Source: Cyclobacterium amurskyense
GTDB taxonomy: Bacteria > Bacteroidota > Bacteroidia > Cytophagales > Cyclobacteriaceae
Assembly: GCF_001050135.1 (NCBI RefSeq)
Contig: NZ_CP012040.1
Location: forward strand, 5,907,001-5,971,000
Length of the DNA: 64,000 bases
Direction: 5' to 3'
This document shows positions 36,819 to 46,013 of the stretch, piece after piece (the first letter of the stretch is position 1; each line of letters begins with the position of its first letter). The position numbers and the translations under genes are program-made. Below the pieces are notes generated by a model. The model saw only the letters and a program-made list of their open reading frames with translations, ran no database searches and was not told where the DNA came from.

Positions 36819-37601
36819 ATGGAACAACCAGAATTAGGAAAGAAAATACTTGAGCTTAGAAAAGCCAACGGTCTTACCCAAGAAGAACTGGTCGCCCGTT
36901 GTAATATCAATGTGCGAACAATCCAACGGATAGAGGCAGGAGAAGTCACCCCCAGAGGACATACAATTCGCTCTATTTTTGCAGCACTCGATATAGACAT
37001 TGAGCAATGGCAGAAAAAAACTACTGTCCCAAAAGGCAGTAAAAAAGCTGCTCAATGGATTTTTTTGGCGTTCCTTAGTGGATTGCTGTATTTTCTATTG
37101 GCCTTTTGGGAAGGTTTTATGGACTATCAACTGACCATTTCTAAGGATGCTGATATCTCTCCATGGGAATATACACTGGTCAAACTAGGCATACTATTGT
37201 TCTATTCTTGTTTTATGCTTGGATTTTATCAGTTAGGACGACTCTGGGAAAATAACTGGATATTACCTGCTTCCTTACTAGGTGTCGCTGGAATTGTAAT
37301 TTGTATTGCCGCAGATCTCTACTTGTTTTATTTGGACGACACCTATGCCATGGCTGTGATGACCGGTAAATCCATCGTTTTTGGAAGTATTTACTTAGTA
37401 TTTGGTTATGGGCTTGTCAAGTATCAAAAGGAATTTGGCAACATGGCTTTGGTAGCAGGAATTGTAGCCATACTGACCGGATTGGCTTTCATATCTGTTG
37501 TTTTGGCCTTGCTGGGTTTGATCTTGCTAGCTGTAAGTGAGGCGCTGGCGCTAGTTGTTTTATACCGTGCTTTTGATAAAGTCCGCAATCAAAAATTCTA
37601 A
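36819..37601 (+). CDS. XRE-type HTH regulator with membrane domain
   Basis: 260 residues. Residues 7-65 form a Cro/CI helix-turn-helix (LGKKILELRKANGLTQEELV, NINVRTIQRIEAGEVTPRG). The remaining part has five or six hydrophobic helices (for example WIFLAFLSGLLYFLLAFWEG, GILLFYSCFMLGFYQLG, ALVAGIVAILTGLAFISVVL). Such membrane-tethered HTH proteins are common in Bacteroidota; their targets are mostly unknown. No partner gene is close. The 210-bp element E begins 24 bp after its stop. Confidence 0.85.
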   Translation: MEQPELGKKILELRKANGLTQEELVARCNINVRTIQRIEAGEVTPRGHTIRSIFAALDIDIEQWQKKTTVPKGSKKAAQWIFLAFLSGLLYFLLAFWEGFMDYQLTISKDADISPWEYTLVKLGILLFYSCFMLGFYQLGRLWENNWILPASLLGVAGIVICIAADLYLFYLDDTYAMAVMTGKSIVFGSIYLVFGYGLVKYQKEFGNMALVAGIVAILTGLAFISVVLALLGLILLAVSEALALVVLYRAFDKVRNQKF

Positions 37602-37625
37602 GCACCTATATTCCTCTGTCAATTA

Positions 37626-37838
37626 AACCCGAAATATGCAATAGACATTCTATTACGTGCTGAAATCGCTTTAAAATCAGCCACTTCGTTGCTGCTTTCA
37701 ATTTCACCATAGCGGTGCTATGCTAAAATCTCCAAACAATCTGATTTTCTTGCGATTGCAACACTTCCCGTAAACACTGGACAGGCTTCACCCCTGACCA
37801 TTGTCAGGGCGGAGAAATCCTATTTCATAATCCGGGTT
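37626..37838 (-). repeat. 210-bp interspersed element, copy E (full length)
   Basis: Begins AACCCGAAATATGCAATAG, ends CATAATCCGGGTT; flanked by TTA on the left and AAA on the right. All internal stems present. Nearly identical over most of its length to copies B and C. Confidence 0.9.
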
Positions 37839-37920
37839 AAAAAAGATTAAGCTTGAGTCTATAAGAAATGAAGCCTAAACATTATTGATTTAGCTAGGTT
37901 GCTTAATTTTAGCAAAAAAA

Positions 37921-37950
37921 AAGTGCGGCGATTTAAATATCGCCGCACTT
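37921..37950 (-). terminator. Intrinsic terminator after the GDPD gene
   Basis: Perfect 12-bp stem AAGTGCGGCGAT / ATCGCCGCACTT with a 6-nt loop and an A-run on the plus strand (T-run on the transcribed minus strand), 20 bp past the GDPD stop. Confidence 0.88.
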
Positions 37951-37970
37951 CCTATTATTTGAAGACCTGA

Positions 37971-38798
37971 TTACTTTAGTTTTGTCCAAAAGCTAGGTAC
38001 ATCAGTTTGCACCATGGTTGCCCCTTTATTGAGCCATTCTCTTGCCCATTCTTCATCGGGATTGGCTAGCATATTTCTATCTATCTTTCCTAGTGCATTT
38101 ATCCAAAGTCTCACCCCATATTTCTTGGCAATTGCCACTGTTTTAGGAGTATAGAAACTTGGGTCTATATGCACTGCCCGAGGATTAAATCTCTTTACAG
38201 CTTTTTTTATCTCTTTTGCTTTATACGTTCTAGGCATTATGAAAGCATCTGGAAGACTCTCTTGAAAAGCTGCCAATACATCCCAGTCAGAATCAAAAAA
38301 CAACAATTCATCCACAACATCCATGGCTTTGACCACCTCAAGAACCTCATCCACCTTATCTGTTTTCATATCCATGTCCACCATGATACGGCCTTTTGTC
38401 ACCTTTAAAGCTTCTTCCAAGGTAGGGATTTTTTCATTGGTAGGCTTACCTTTATGCAACAACTGCAAAGACTGCAAATAACTGTAAGTCAATGTATCAA
38501 CATCTCCAGTACCAGTAGTGGTTCTATCTACAGTCTGATCATGCATCAACACCACTACCCCATCTGCAGTCACTCTGATATCAAGTTCTATAATATCCAC
38601 TCCCATGCGGATGGCTTCTTCGATAGCGATAATACTATTTTCCGGGAAATTTTGATTGGCAGCCCTATGTGCAATCACCATCAAATCATATGAATTAAGA
38701 AACTTGTCTTTAATTTCATCGACTTGGGCCAGTCCCAATTGGATGAATAAGAAAAACAATAAAAATGGCGCTAAAATCCTTTTTGTATTCAGGTACAT
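37971..38798 (-). CDS. Secreted glycerophosphodiester phosphodiesterase
   Basis: 275 residues with a signal peptide (ILAPFLLFFLFIQLGLAQ). GDPD motifs are intact: VIAHRAANQNFPENSIIAIE (catalytic His-Arg and Glu-Asn), VDIIELDIRVTADGVVVLMH with E-x-D metal ligands and the second catalytic His in MHDQTVDRTT. The C-terminal VRLWINALGKIDRNML fits the barrel end. The enzyme hydrolyses glycerophosphodiesters in the periplasm for phosphate and glycerol supply. Monocistronic with a strong terminator. Confidence 0.93.
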   Translation of the reverse strand: MYLNTKRILAPFLLFFLFIQLGLAQVDEIKDKFLNSYDLMVIAHRAANQNFPENSIIAIEEAIRMGVDIIELDIRVTADGVVVLMHDQTVDRTTTGTGDVDTLTYSYLQSLQLLHKGKPTNEKIPTLEEALKVTKGRIMVDMDMKTDKVDEVLEVVKAMDVVDELLFFDSDWDVLAAFQESLPDAFIMPRTYKAKEIKKAVKRFNPRAVHIDPSFYTPKTVAIAKKYGVRLWINALGKIDRNMLANPDEEWAREWLNKGATMVQTDVPSFWTKLK

Positions 38799-38954
38799 AT
38801 GTATTTTTTTAATCTATTAGTAAAGTAACACCTAGCTATACCTCAAAAGGCAAAGGCGGGCCATTATTTTTTCAATAATTATATAATCATCAAAAGGCTT
38901 AACCAGTAATAAGTAATCGATTTTTAACCGAGAAACAATGGTGATAATTGGTAC

Positions 38955-39695
38955 CTATTGCTCTATGGCACATTTATTATTCGCAAAATCCTCCAATGTA
39001 GGATTATAAGCATTCATTTGGGCGGTAAAAATATCCCCTTCACCCTTTTGTGCAACAAAATTCACCAAGGCACATAAATCCACAAGTGAATCATTAGAAT
39101 AAATCCTTATATCAGCAGATTTGCTTAAGTTATCTAAGCCATCCAGGCTTTTAAGGTTGATATTATTGGTTATCAATATCTGATTGGCTTCCTGCAATTT
39201 TTCCAATCCATTCAGATTACTCAGGGATAGGTTGTCAAAAAGTACAAATTGCTCGTTCATGGAAGTCAAGGATTTCAATCCTTCTAAGGAAATCAATCGA
39301 TCGTTGTTTTTGATGGACAAAATTTTTGAGACAGATTGTAAATTTTCCAAACCTGTCAACTCCTTCAACTGAAGGTTATCTTCAATCTCCAGAAAGTCAA
39401 TTGTTTGTACATTCTCCAAACCTTTTAGGCTTTCCAGGTCATCATTGTACCGAATGATAAGTCCCGATACTTCCTGTAGATTTTTCAATAGGGACAAATC
39501 CTCTACTTCATTGGTATAGTGAATGGCCAAAACGCCATTTATTTTCGTATAATCTTTATCAGCAATGGCCTCAAGATCTGAAAGTGATCGCACTTCCAGG
39601 TTCCCTTCATAGACGACAGGCAGTGAAGGCCCTTCCTTTTCTGTACAAGCGAGGATTACAAACAGATAGGCCAACAACAACAATGGTTTTTTCAT
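38955..39695 (-). CDS. Leucine-rich-repeat lipoprotein (receptor L-domain-like)
   Basis: About 246 residues from MKKPLLLLAYLFVILAC, a lipoprotein signal (VILA-C); an ATG three codons upstream (39704) is possible. The mature protein is made of about seven repeats of 22-24 residues with the pattern L-x-S-L-x-G-L-x-N-L (for example LESLKGLENVQTIDFLEIED, LKELTGLENLQSVSKILSIK, LISLEGLKSLTS), typical of receptor L-domain/BspA-like solenoids on the cell surface. A C-terminal cap has a Cys (LCALVNF). Probably an adhesion or binding protein. No operon partner. Its upstream DNA carries the 21-bp periodic array. Confidence 0.85.
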   Translation of the reverse strand: MKKPLLLLAYLFVILACTEKEGPSLPVVYEGNLEVRSLSDLEAIADKDYTKINGVLAIHYTNEVEDLSLLKNLQEVSGLIIRYNDDLESLKGLENVQTIDFLEIEDNLQLKELTGLENLQSVSKILSIKNNDRLISLEGLKSLTSMNEQFVLFDNLSLSNLNGLEKLQEANQILITNNINLKSLDGLDNLSKSADIRIYSNDSLVDLCALVNFVAQKGEGDIFTAQMNAYNPTLEDFANNKCAIEQ

Positions 39696-39851
39696 CACAT
39701 TCAATTTAAGGAGGCAAAAGTAATGGATTTTAATGTTTAGGCCAAAGTATTCGGTTGTATTGAGCCTGCGATTGATTTTACTTGTTTATTTAGACAGTGC
39801 CAAATATTATGCCTACGGTTTCCACACAGTAAAAACCTACACCTCAAGCAT

Positions 39852-40128
39852 TCCTTTTATAACTACTTTATTTCCTTATCTATTCCTATCCTTTCCTTAT
39901 TGATGATTATTAATTCCTTACCAAGGAATATAATTTCCTTATAAGTTACCAATGATTCCTTACTAAACACCTAGACTCCTTATCAATTTTCATCCATTCC
40001 TTAATAACCTTTAATACTTCCTTATCATTAATCATATCTTCCTGAATGTTTCTTACCTATTCCTTAATGCTAATATACAACTCCTTAAATCATACCATAA
40101 ATCCTTATTGACACCATTAAGTTCCTTA
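39852..40128 (+). repeat. Helically phased TCCTTA array (14 copies, ~21-bp period)
   Basis: TCCTTA-type hexamers start at 39852 (TCCTTT), 39873, 39894, 39915, 39936, 39957, 39977, 39998, 40019, 40040 (TCCTGA), 40061, 40082, 40102 and 40123. The steps are 21, 21, 21, 21, 21, 20, 21, 21, 21, 21, 21, 20, 21: mean 20.85 bp, two turns of B-DNA. The preceding base is T in most copies. The 14-15 bp between hexamers are not conserved, apart from a weaker pyrimidine/TTA tendency half a period later (for example TTCCTAT at 39882, CTTTAA near 40008). Stops occur in every frame on both strands. The array lies between the LRR lipoprotein (minus) and element F, upstream of susC pair 3. Not a CRISPR or a standard iteron. 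Function unknown; a co-operative DNA-binding or bending platform is the simplest guess. Confidence 0.9.
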
Positions 40129-40151
40129 CTTACATTCTTTCCATCGCGTTA

Positions 40152-40356
40152 AACCCGGATTATTCAATGGGATTTCTCCGCCCTGACAATGGTCAGGGGT
40201 GAAGTCTGTCCCGACTTTACTGGAAGTGTGCAATTGCAAGAAAATCAGGCTGTTTTGAGTTTTTAGCCTTGCACCGCTATGGTGCAATTTAAAACAGCAG
40301 CGAAGTGACTGATTTTAAAGCGATTTCACCATGTAATAGATTGCATATTTCGAGTT
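40152..40356 (+). repeat. 210-bp interspersed element, copy F (slightly shortened)
   Basis: Begins AACCCGGATTATTCAATGGG and ends TTGCATATTTCGAGTT. More diverged than copies B, C and E, with a small deletion near the right end. Flanked by TTA on both sides (left GTTA, right TTAG), possibly a target-site trace. It starts 24 bp after the last unit of the 21-bp array. Confidence 0.85.
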
Positions 40357-40683
40357 TTAGTAATTCATAGACTTTCATCTAGCCCTTACAAATATGCTAG
40401 TATTCCGCCTGGGTCTTAAGAATGATCAACATTGAATTCCATATTAACTTAGAATACTTCCCCTTCAAATTCATCAAAAAATAGATATAATTCTACATCA
40501 CTTTTATACAATAACACCAATCCCAGGTTCTATCATTTTTTATTTAGGTCAAAATCACCAAACAAAAATATAATAGTATTCAATAATTATTTATTTGTAT
40601 TTATTATATTTAAAGTAATTATTTATACATAATAACCACATTATATTTTGTTTTGAGATTCAATTAATTTAACCACACTACTT
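40357..40683. other. Leader of susC pair 3 (no gene)
   Basis: AT-rich region of about 330 bp with no coding frame. The stretch near 40645-40660 (TATATTTTG) is close to the Bacteroidota -7 element, but I could not pair it with a clear -33 TTTG. Confidence 0.4.
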
Positions 40684-43600
40684 ATGAGAAATGATTTAAG
40701 ATTTAAGGGCATGGTTTCCCTTATATTTATTTTACTCCTCTTTCTGGAAGAGGTAAAAGCCCAGGATCCAATTGTTCGCGGAACGGTAACGTCCTCGGAA
40801 GATGGACAGGTAATTATTGGTGCTACCTTATTATTACAGGGTGGTCAAGCTACAAATCAGGGCACGGTCACAGATGTGAACGGTCAATACAGTCTTTCTG
40901 TTCAGGGGCCTGAATCCACACTGGTGATATCAAGTATTGGATACATCTCCCAAACCATAAAAGTGGGAAACAGATCCGAAATCAATATCCAGTTGGATCC
41001 TGATATTAGTGAACTATCAGAAGTAGTGGTAACTGCTTTTGGAATTAAGCGAGAGAAAAAGGCCTTGGGTTATTCAGTTCAGGAAGTGAGCACCGAAGAA
41101 TTGACCCAAGCTAGAGAACCCAATGTGGTCAACTCCCTCAAAGGGAAAGTAGCTGGCGTTCATGTCAACCCTACCTCTGGTGGTCCCGGTGGTTCATCCT
41201 ATGTAGTCATCCGTGGAAACAGCTCATTAACAGGAAATAACCAACCCTTATACGTAGTGGATGGTATCCCCATTGACAATCAAACCCTTGATCCTGCATC
41301 CAGTTTCTCTGGTTATGACTATGGAGATGGAATAGGCAATATCAATCCAGACGACATTGAAAACATTTCTGTATTGAAAGGACCAAGTGCTGCTTCTATG
41401 TATGGTGCTCGAGGAGCCAATGGTGTCATTTTGATCACCACTAAGTCAGGGAAAAAAGGACAAGGAATAGGTGTGGAAATCAATTCCAATTACACCTTCG
41501 AAACACCAAGTGTAAACCCTACCTTTCAAAACACCTGGGGCGGTGGATATGATGACAATTACAGTGCCTTTGGCACAGAGGTAATCGATGGGCAAGAAAC
41601 CTTGGTTTGGCCCGGCTGGTTATTGGACCAATGGGGAGGAGCTATGGACGGAAGACCTATTATTTATGATTATGCCAGAGATTGGGGAGTAAAACCATAC
41701 ACCGCTCAGCCTACCGACAATATTGAGAATTTTTACAGGACAGGAACAACAAGCACCAATACAGTCTCTGTGTTTGGAGGAAATGAAACCAGTACCTTAA
41801 GGCTTTCATTCTCAAACATGAACAACAAGAGTATTGTACCTAACAACACCCTTGATCGGCAAACCATCACCCTAAGAGGGTCTCATCAAGTTTCTGAAAA
41901 GCTGCTCGTAGATGCAAAGATCAACTACACCAGACAAGAAGGCAATAATCGAATTCAAAATGGAATCAGCTTCAGCAGTTTACAATCCAGCTTGGAAGTG
42001 ATGCCAAGAAGCATAGACCTGGATTGGCTCAGGGACCATACCAAAGCTGATGGGCTTATGTCAAGTTTTAAGCCTGGCTCACCTTATAACCCCTATTGGA
42101 TTACGGAAAAATTCAAGAACAATGATACCAGAGACCGGGTAATAGGCATGGCTAGGGTAAAATATGATTTTACAGATTGGCTGAGCATACAAGGTAGAAC
42201 CGGGACAGATTTCTATACCGACAACAGGTTTGCAATGGTTCCTCAGGGAACTCCGGGGGGAACCAATCTTAATGGGCAGGTAAGAAATACCATGTGGCGT
42301 GTCAAGGAAGAAAACAGTGATGTATTGCTGACCGCTACAGGGGATATAAACAGCGATTTCAACGGCACGTTATCTATAGGCGCCAATCATTTGAACCGAG
42401 ACCAAGAGGTGGTAGAAGTAAGTGGTCAAAACCTTGACATTCCCGATTTGTACCACATCAACAATGCCTCTTTGGTTTTCCCACGTAATTACAGCATTCA
42501 AAAACAAATGAATTCTGTCTATTTTCAAAGTCAACTGGCATTTAGAAATTACCTGTTTCTTGATATTACGGGAAGAAACGATTGGTCCTCTACTTTAGGA
42601 GTGGAAAATCAATCCTTCTTTTACCCTTCCGTAAGTACGAGTTTCGCTTTTACAGACTTTTTGGAAATGGATTCCCCCATCTTAACTTTTGGAAAGTTTA
42701 GGGCTTCTTATGCAGAAGCAGGAAATGATGCCGATCCTTATTTAACCAGAGCAGGTTATTCTTTGAGTACCCAAACTTTCGACGGTCTTCGCCTTGCATC
42801 CATCCGAAGCAATGTTCCCTTAGAAGACTTGAAAAATGAGCTAACCACCTCTTTTGAGCTAGGTATGGATTTAAGGTTTTTCGACAACAGGCTGGGGATT
42901 GATTTCACCTATTATACCCAATCGACTACAAACCAAATCCTACCTGTAGAGATCTCTGCAGCTACTGGTTTCAATACTCGTTTGATCAATGCAGGCGAGA
43001 TCCGAAACCAAGGCTTGGAATTAATGATCAATGCCAAGCTGTTAAAGGCTGGCGATTTTACCTGGGACTTGGGCATCAATGGATCTAGAAACAGGTCCGA
43101 AGTGGTATCTCTAGCACCGGGCATAAACAGCCACACCTTATTGAGCGGAACAGGAACTATTGAGGCAAGAGTAGGCCAACCCTACGGGAACATTGTTGGT
43201 TTTGCTAAAAAGAGAAATGAGGACGGAAGGATTTTGGTATCCGAGCTAGGCAAATGGCAAAGAGCAGATGAAATGACCGTTTTGGGAAATATTCAACCAG
43301 ATTTTCTAGGTGGCATAACCAATACTTTTTCCTATAAAGGATTTGTATTAAGTGGAATGCTCGACTTTAGATTAGGAGGTCAGGTTTATTCTTACAGTAA
43401 ATATGATCAGATGGCCAAAGGCACTGGAAAATTTACAGAAGCAAGGGATACCGAGGATTTGATTGTGGATGGTCTGATTGAAAATGCTGACGGAACATTT
43501 ACAGAAAATAACATTTCCTTATTGTCTCATCAATATTATGCCGAGCAGGGCCCTTGGGGAGGAATTGCCGAGACCATGGTCATCGACGCTGATTATATGG

Positions 43601-43845
43601 CTTTAAGGGAAGTTACTTTTGGCTATAATTTTAGCAAAGGATTTTTAAGCAAGACTCCATTTATCAATGCCCGCTTATCCATTGTAGGAAGGAACCTATT
43701 GTACCTTTACCGTGATCCTGAATTTAAATTGATGGGCATCAGCCCTGAAACAGCCTTTAACAGTTCCACAGCGGCCCAGGGGGTAGAAGCACGTGGCCTA
43801 CCTACTACTAGGAGCATGGGTTTTAACTTATTTTTGACTTTCTAA
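40684..43845 (+). CDS. SusC/RagA family TonB-linked outer-membrane receptor (pair 3)
   Basis: 1053 residues. Signal peptide (MVSLIFILLLFLEEVKAQ), carboxypeptidase-regulatory-like domain (VRGTVTSSEDGQVIIGATLL), TonB-box-like region LSEVVVTAFGIKREKKALGY (the 'TAFGI' subgroup), plug (VNSLKGKVAGVHVNPTSGGP; YGARGANGVILITTKSGKKG) and a barrel ending MGFNLFLTF. The subgroup differs from the other two pairs in the window, matching its different SusD partner (SusD-like_2 type). Followed by susD after 11 nt. Confidence 0.96.
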   Translation: MRNDLRFKGMVSLIFILLLFLEEVKAQDPIVRGTVTSSEDGQVIIGATLLLQGGQATNQGTVTDVNGQYSLSVQGPESTLVISSIGYISQTIKVGNRSEINIQLDPDISELSEVVVTAFGIKREKKALGYSVQEVSTEELTQAREPNVVNSLKGKVAGVHVNPTSGGPGGSSYVVIRGNSSLTGNNQPLYVVDGIPIDNQTLDPASSFSGYDYGDGIGNINPDDIENISVLKGPSAASMYGARGANGVILITTKSGKKGQGIGVEINSNYTFETPSVNPTFQNTWGGGYDDNYSAFGTEVIDGQETLVWPGWLLDQWGGAMDGRPIIYDYARDWGVKPYTAQPTDNIENFYRTGTTSTNTVSVFGGNETSTLRLSFSNMNNKSIVPNNTLDRQTITLRGSHQVSEKLLVDAKINYTRQEGNNRIQNGISFSSLQSSLEVMPRSIDLDWLRDHTKADGLMSSFKPGSPYNPYWITEKFKNNDTRDRVIGMARVKYDFTDWLSIQGRTGTDFYTDNRFAMVPQGTPGGTNLNGQVRNTMWRVKEENSDVLLTATGDINSDFNGTLSIGANHLNRDQEVVEVSGQNLDIPDLYHINNASLVFPRNYSIQKQMNSVYFQSQLAFRNYLFLDITGRNDWSSTLGVENQSFFYPSVSTSFAFTDFLEMDSPILTFGKFRASYAEAGNDADPYLTRAGYSLSTQTFDGLRLASIRSNVPLEDLKNELTTSFELGMDLRFFDNRLGIDFTYYTQSTTNQILPVEISAATGFNTRLINAGEIRNQGLELMINAKLLKAGDFTWDLGINGSRNRSEVVSLAPGINSHTLLSGTGTIEARVGQPYGNIVGFAKKRNEDGRILVSELGKWQRADEMTVLGNIQPDFLGGITNTFSYKGFVLSGMLDFRLGGQVYSYSKYDQMAKGTGKFTEARDTEDLIVDGLIENADGTFTENNISLLSHQYYAEQGPWGGIAETMVIDADYMALREVTFGYNFSKGFLSKTPFINARLSIVGRNLLYLYRDPEFKLMGISPETAFNSSTAAQGVEARGLPTTRSMGFNLFLTF

Positions 43846-43856
43846 TCAACTGAGTT

Positions 43857-45377
43857 ATGCAAATAATAAATTTAAATATAAAGAGAAAAAGCATTGCATC
43901 TCTTTTGGTGCTGCTTATGATGAGCCTAGCTTGTACATCTGATTTTGACGCCATCAATACGGATCCAACATTGTTGACAAAGGAGAAGATTCAACCCAAG
44001 ACCATTTTTACCAATGTATTGAAGAGCTCCATCTTTGAGTCCTATAACAGTGGGACAATTGGGGAGTTTTCAGGGTACTTTGCCAATCAGGCAAGTGGTA
44101 ATATTTTCTCCAATGCGGATTACACCTCCCCTTTCAATTATTACAGGGATTATATCATCAACATCAGTGAAGTCATGCGCCTCACTGCTAACGATCCACA
44201 GAAAAATGACCAAAATGCAATGGCCAGGATCTGGAAAGTGTGGTTGTATCATTGGGTTACGGATGCCTATGGAGACATCCCTTACTTTGAAGCTGCACAG
44301 GGCGTAGAAAATGTTATTAACCAACCAAAGTACGATACCCAGGAAGAGATTTATACCGATATGCTCAAAGAGTTGAAAGAAGCAGCAACGCAATTGGGAG
44401 CCCAGGGAGATCAATTGTCTTTCGGTAATGCGGATATCCTGTATCAGGGAAATGTGGAAAATTGGAAGAAATTCGCCAATTCCCTACGTTTTAGACTTGC
44501 CATTAGAGCCCGCTTTGCAAGTCCAACACTGGCTTCCGAAAATATTTCTGATGTGATTAATAGTCCTTTAATTGATGAAAATTCAGAAAACGCCTCATTG
44601 CGTACCCTTCCACCAAGTTCATCAGAAAACACAAACAATGTCAATTATATCTGGACCAGAGAATTGACGGCCACTACTCCTATGTTTGTGGGATTTCCCA
44701 TAATGGATGTAATGATTCCTACTGCCGATCCGAGATTGCCAGTATTGGCCAGTCCTGCACTTGACGGTTCCGGCTCTTTCCGAGGTAGACCTATACAATT
44801 GCTCCAGGAGGAAAAAGAACCTTATGGGCAGGAAATGGTGGCCAGTGTAGGCCCTTTATTAAAAGAGGAAACCTATGATATAATCGTGATGAATGCTGCC
44901 GAAGTGCTCTTCCTAAAAGCAGAAGCTGCCTTTGCAGGCATTACCGGAGAAGACCCCAACCAACTATACCGTATGGGTATACAGGCTTCTATGGAACAAT
45001 ATGCCATTCCTGAAACAGCTATACACGATTTTCTAGGTGGAGCAACAGGAACTCTGACGGGCACCCAGGAGGAGCAATTTGAAAAAATTGTTACCCAAAA
45101 GTACATTTCCACCTTTTTCCAGCACTATCAGGGATGGGCTGAATTTAGAAGAACAGGCTATCCAAGGGTATGGATTGGAAGTGATGCGGGAGTTACAAAT
45201 GGTCAGGTACCGAGAAGGTTGACCTATCCAAATGATGAATACCTAAAAAATGAGGCGAATGTCAAAGCAGCAGCAGATAGAATGGGAGGCAATGACTTGT
45301 TGACCCGGGTTTGGTGGGATGCACGCGAAGGTGTACCGATCAGGCATCCCCTACAGGATGTTTTCCCTCCAAATTAA
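43857..45377 (+). CDS. SusD-like_2 family outer-membrane lipoprotein (pair 3)
   Basis: 506 residues. Lipoprotein signal with SLAC lipobox (ASLLVLLMMSLAC), then TSDFDAINTDPTLLTKEKIQ, the usual opening of the SusD-like_2 branch. WLYHWVTDAYGDIPYFEAAQ and FANSLRFRLAIRARFA are family signatures, as is NAAEVLFLKAEAAFAGITGE in the C-terminal half. Shorter than the other SusD proteins here, as normal for this branch. Works with the SusC just upstream. A strong terminator follows. Confidence 0.95.
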   Translation: MQIINLNIKRKSIASLLVLLMMSLACTSDFDAINTDPTLLTKEKIQPKTIFTNVLKSSIFESYNSGTIGEFSGYFANQASGNIFSNADYTSPFNYYRDYIINISEVMRLTANDPQKNDQNAMARIWKVWLYHWVTDAYGDIPYFEAAQGVENVINQPKYDTQEEIYTDMLKELKEAATQLGAQGDQLSFGNADILYQGNVENWKKFANSLRFRLAIRARFASPTLASENISDVINSPLIDENSENASLRTLPPSSSENTNNVNYIWTRELTATTPMFVGFPIMDVMIPTADPRLPVLASPALDGSGSFRGRPIQLLQEEKEPYGQEMVASVGPLLKEETYDIIVMNAAEVLFLKAEAAFAGITGEDPNQLYRMGIQASMEQYAIPETAIHDFLGGATGTLTGTQEEQFEKIVTQKYISTFFQHYQGWAEFRRTGYPRVWIGSDAGVTNGQVPRRLTYPNDEYLKNEANVKAAADRMGGNDLLTRVWWDAREGVPIRHPLQDVFPPN

Positions 45378-45410
45378 TTAGGTAGACAAAAAATTTCATA
45401 TTATTGAGAC

Positions 45411-45437
45411 AAAAGCCGGCAAAATTCGCCGGCTTTT
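45411..45437 (+). terminator. Intrinsic terminator after SusCD pair 3
   Basis: Perfect 10-bp stem AAAAGCCGGC / GCCGGCTTTT with a 7-nt loop and trailing T-run, 34 bp after the susD stop. Confidence 0.92.
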
Positions 45438-45547
45438 TCTATTTGGATTACCTTTTGAAGCATTGGCTTTCAAAGATTGGCATGATAAGTCTTAGGTAAA
45501 GCTGAAATTATTTAATCCCATTTCGAAGCAAAATCGCATTCGTCCAA

Positions 45548-45913
45548 TCAGCTTCCCCGTAAAATCTTTTCCATCTTTTTACCTTTGCCCAATTCATCCA
45601 CCAGCTTGTCCAGCCACCTTACTTGCTGCGTCAATGGGTTTGTAATCTCCTCCACGCGATAGCCACATATAAGGCCTTTAATCAGATGAGCATTTGGGTT
45701 TAATGTGGCCTGCTGAAAAAATGATTCAAAAGTAACTTTGCTTTCAATGAGCGCATGCTGCTGTTTCTCATCATAACCCGTTAACCATTCAATTACCTGA
45801 TGCAATTCTTCTTTTGTCCTACCCTTCCGCTCTATTTTTGTAAGGTAATGTGGGTATACCGTGGCGAATGTCATTTTGGCAATCCGTTCATCGTGGTGAC
45901 TTGTATCTTTCAT
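45548..45913 (-). CDS. DUF2200 family protein
   Basis: 121 residues. The sequence opens with DERIAKMTFATVYPHYLTKI and has VIEWLTGYDE, LNPNAHLIKGLICGYRVEEI and RWLDKLVDELGKGKKMEKIL, the conserved parts of DUF2200. A small soluble protein with no signal peptide and no known function. It stands alone on the minus strand ahead of a group of small accessory genes. Confidence 0.88.
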   Translation of the reverse strand: MKDTSHHDERIAKMTFATVYPHYLTKIERKGRTKEELHQVIEWLTGYDEKQQHALIESKVTFESFFQQATLNPNAHLIKGLICGYRVEEITNPLTQQVRWLDKLVDELGKGKKMEKILRGS

Positions 45914-46013
45914 AGAAAAAAGGGATTTTATGTTCTTTGATACCTATTCTTGTATTGAAGCTGTCGACAATAGTGTGCTTTTAGCAATCCTAAAAAAGGC
46001 CTGGGGCCCAACC

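Noticed and set aside
39852..40128. The 21-bp array as a CRISPR or as iterons
   Set aside because: The repeated unit is only 6-7 bp, far below any CRISPR repeat, and the spacer length of 14-15 bp is too short. Iterons are conserved over most of their length, which is not so here, and no rep gene is nearby.
39852..40128. The 21-bp array as a heptad-repeat (coiled-coil) coding sequence
   Set aside because: 21 nt equals seven codons and short frames such as KEVLKVIKEW appear on the minus strand, but stops occur in all frames and two 20-nt units break any frame.
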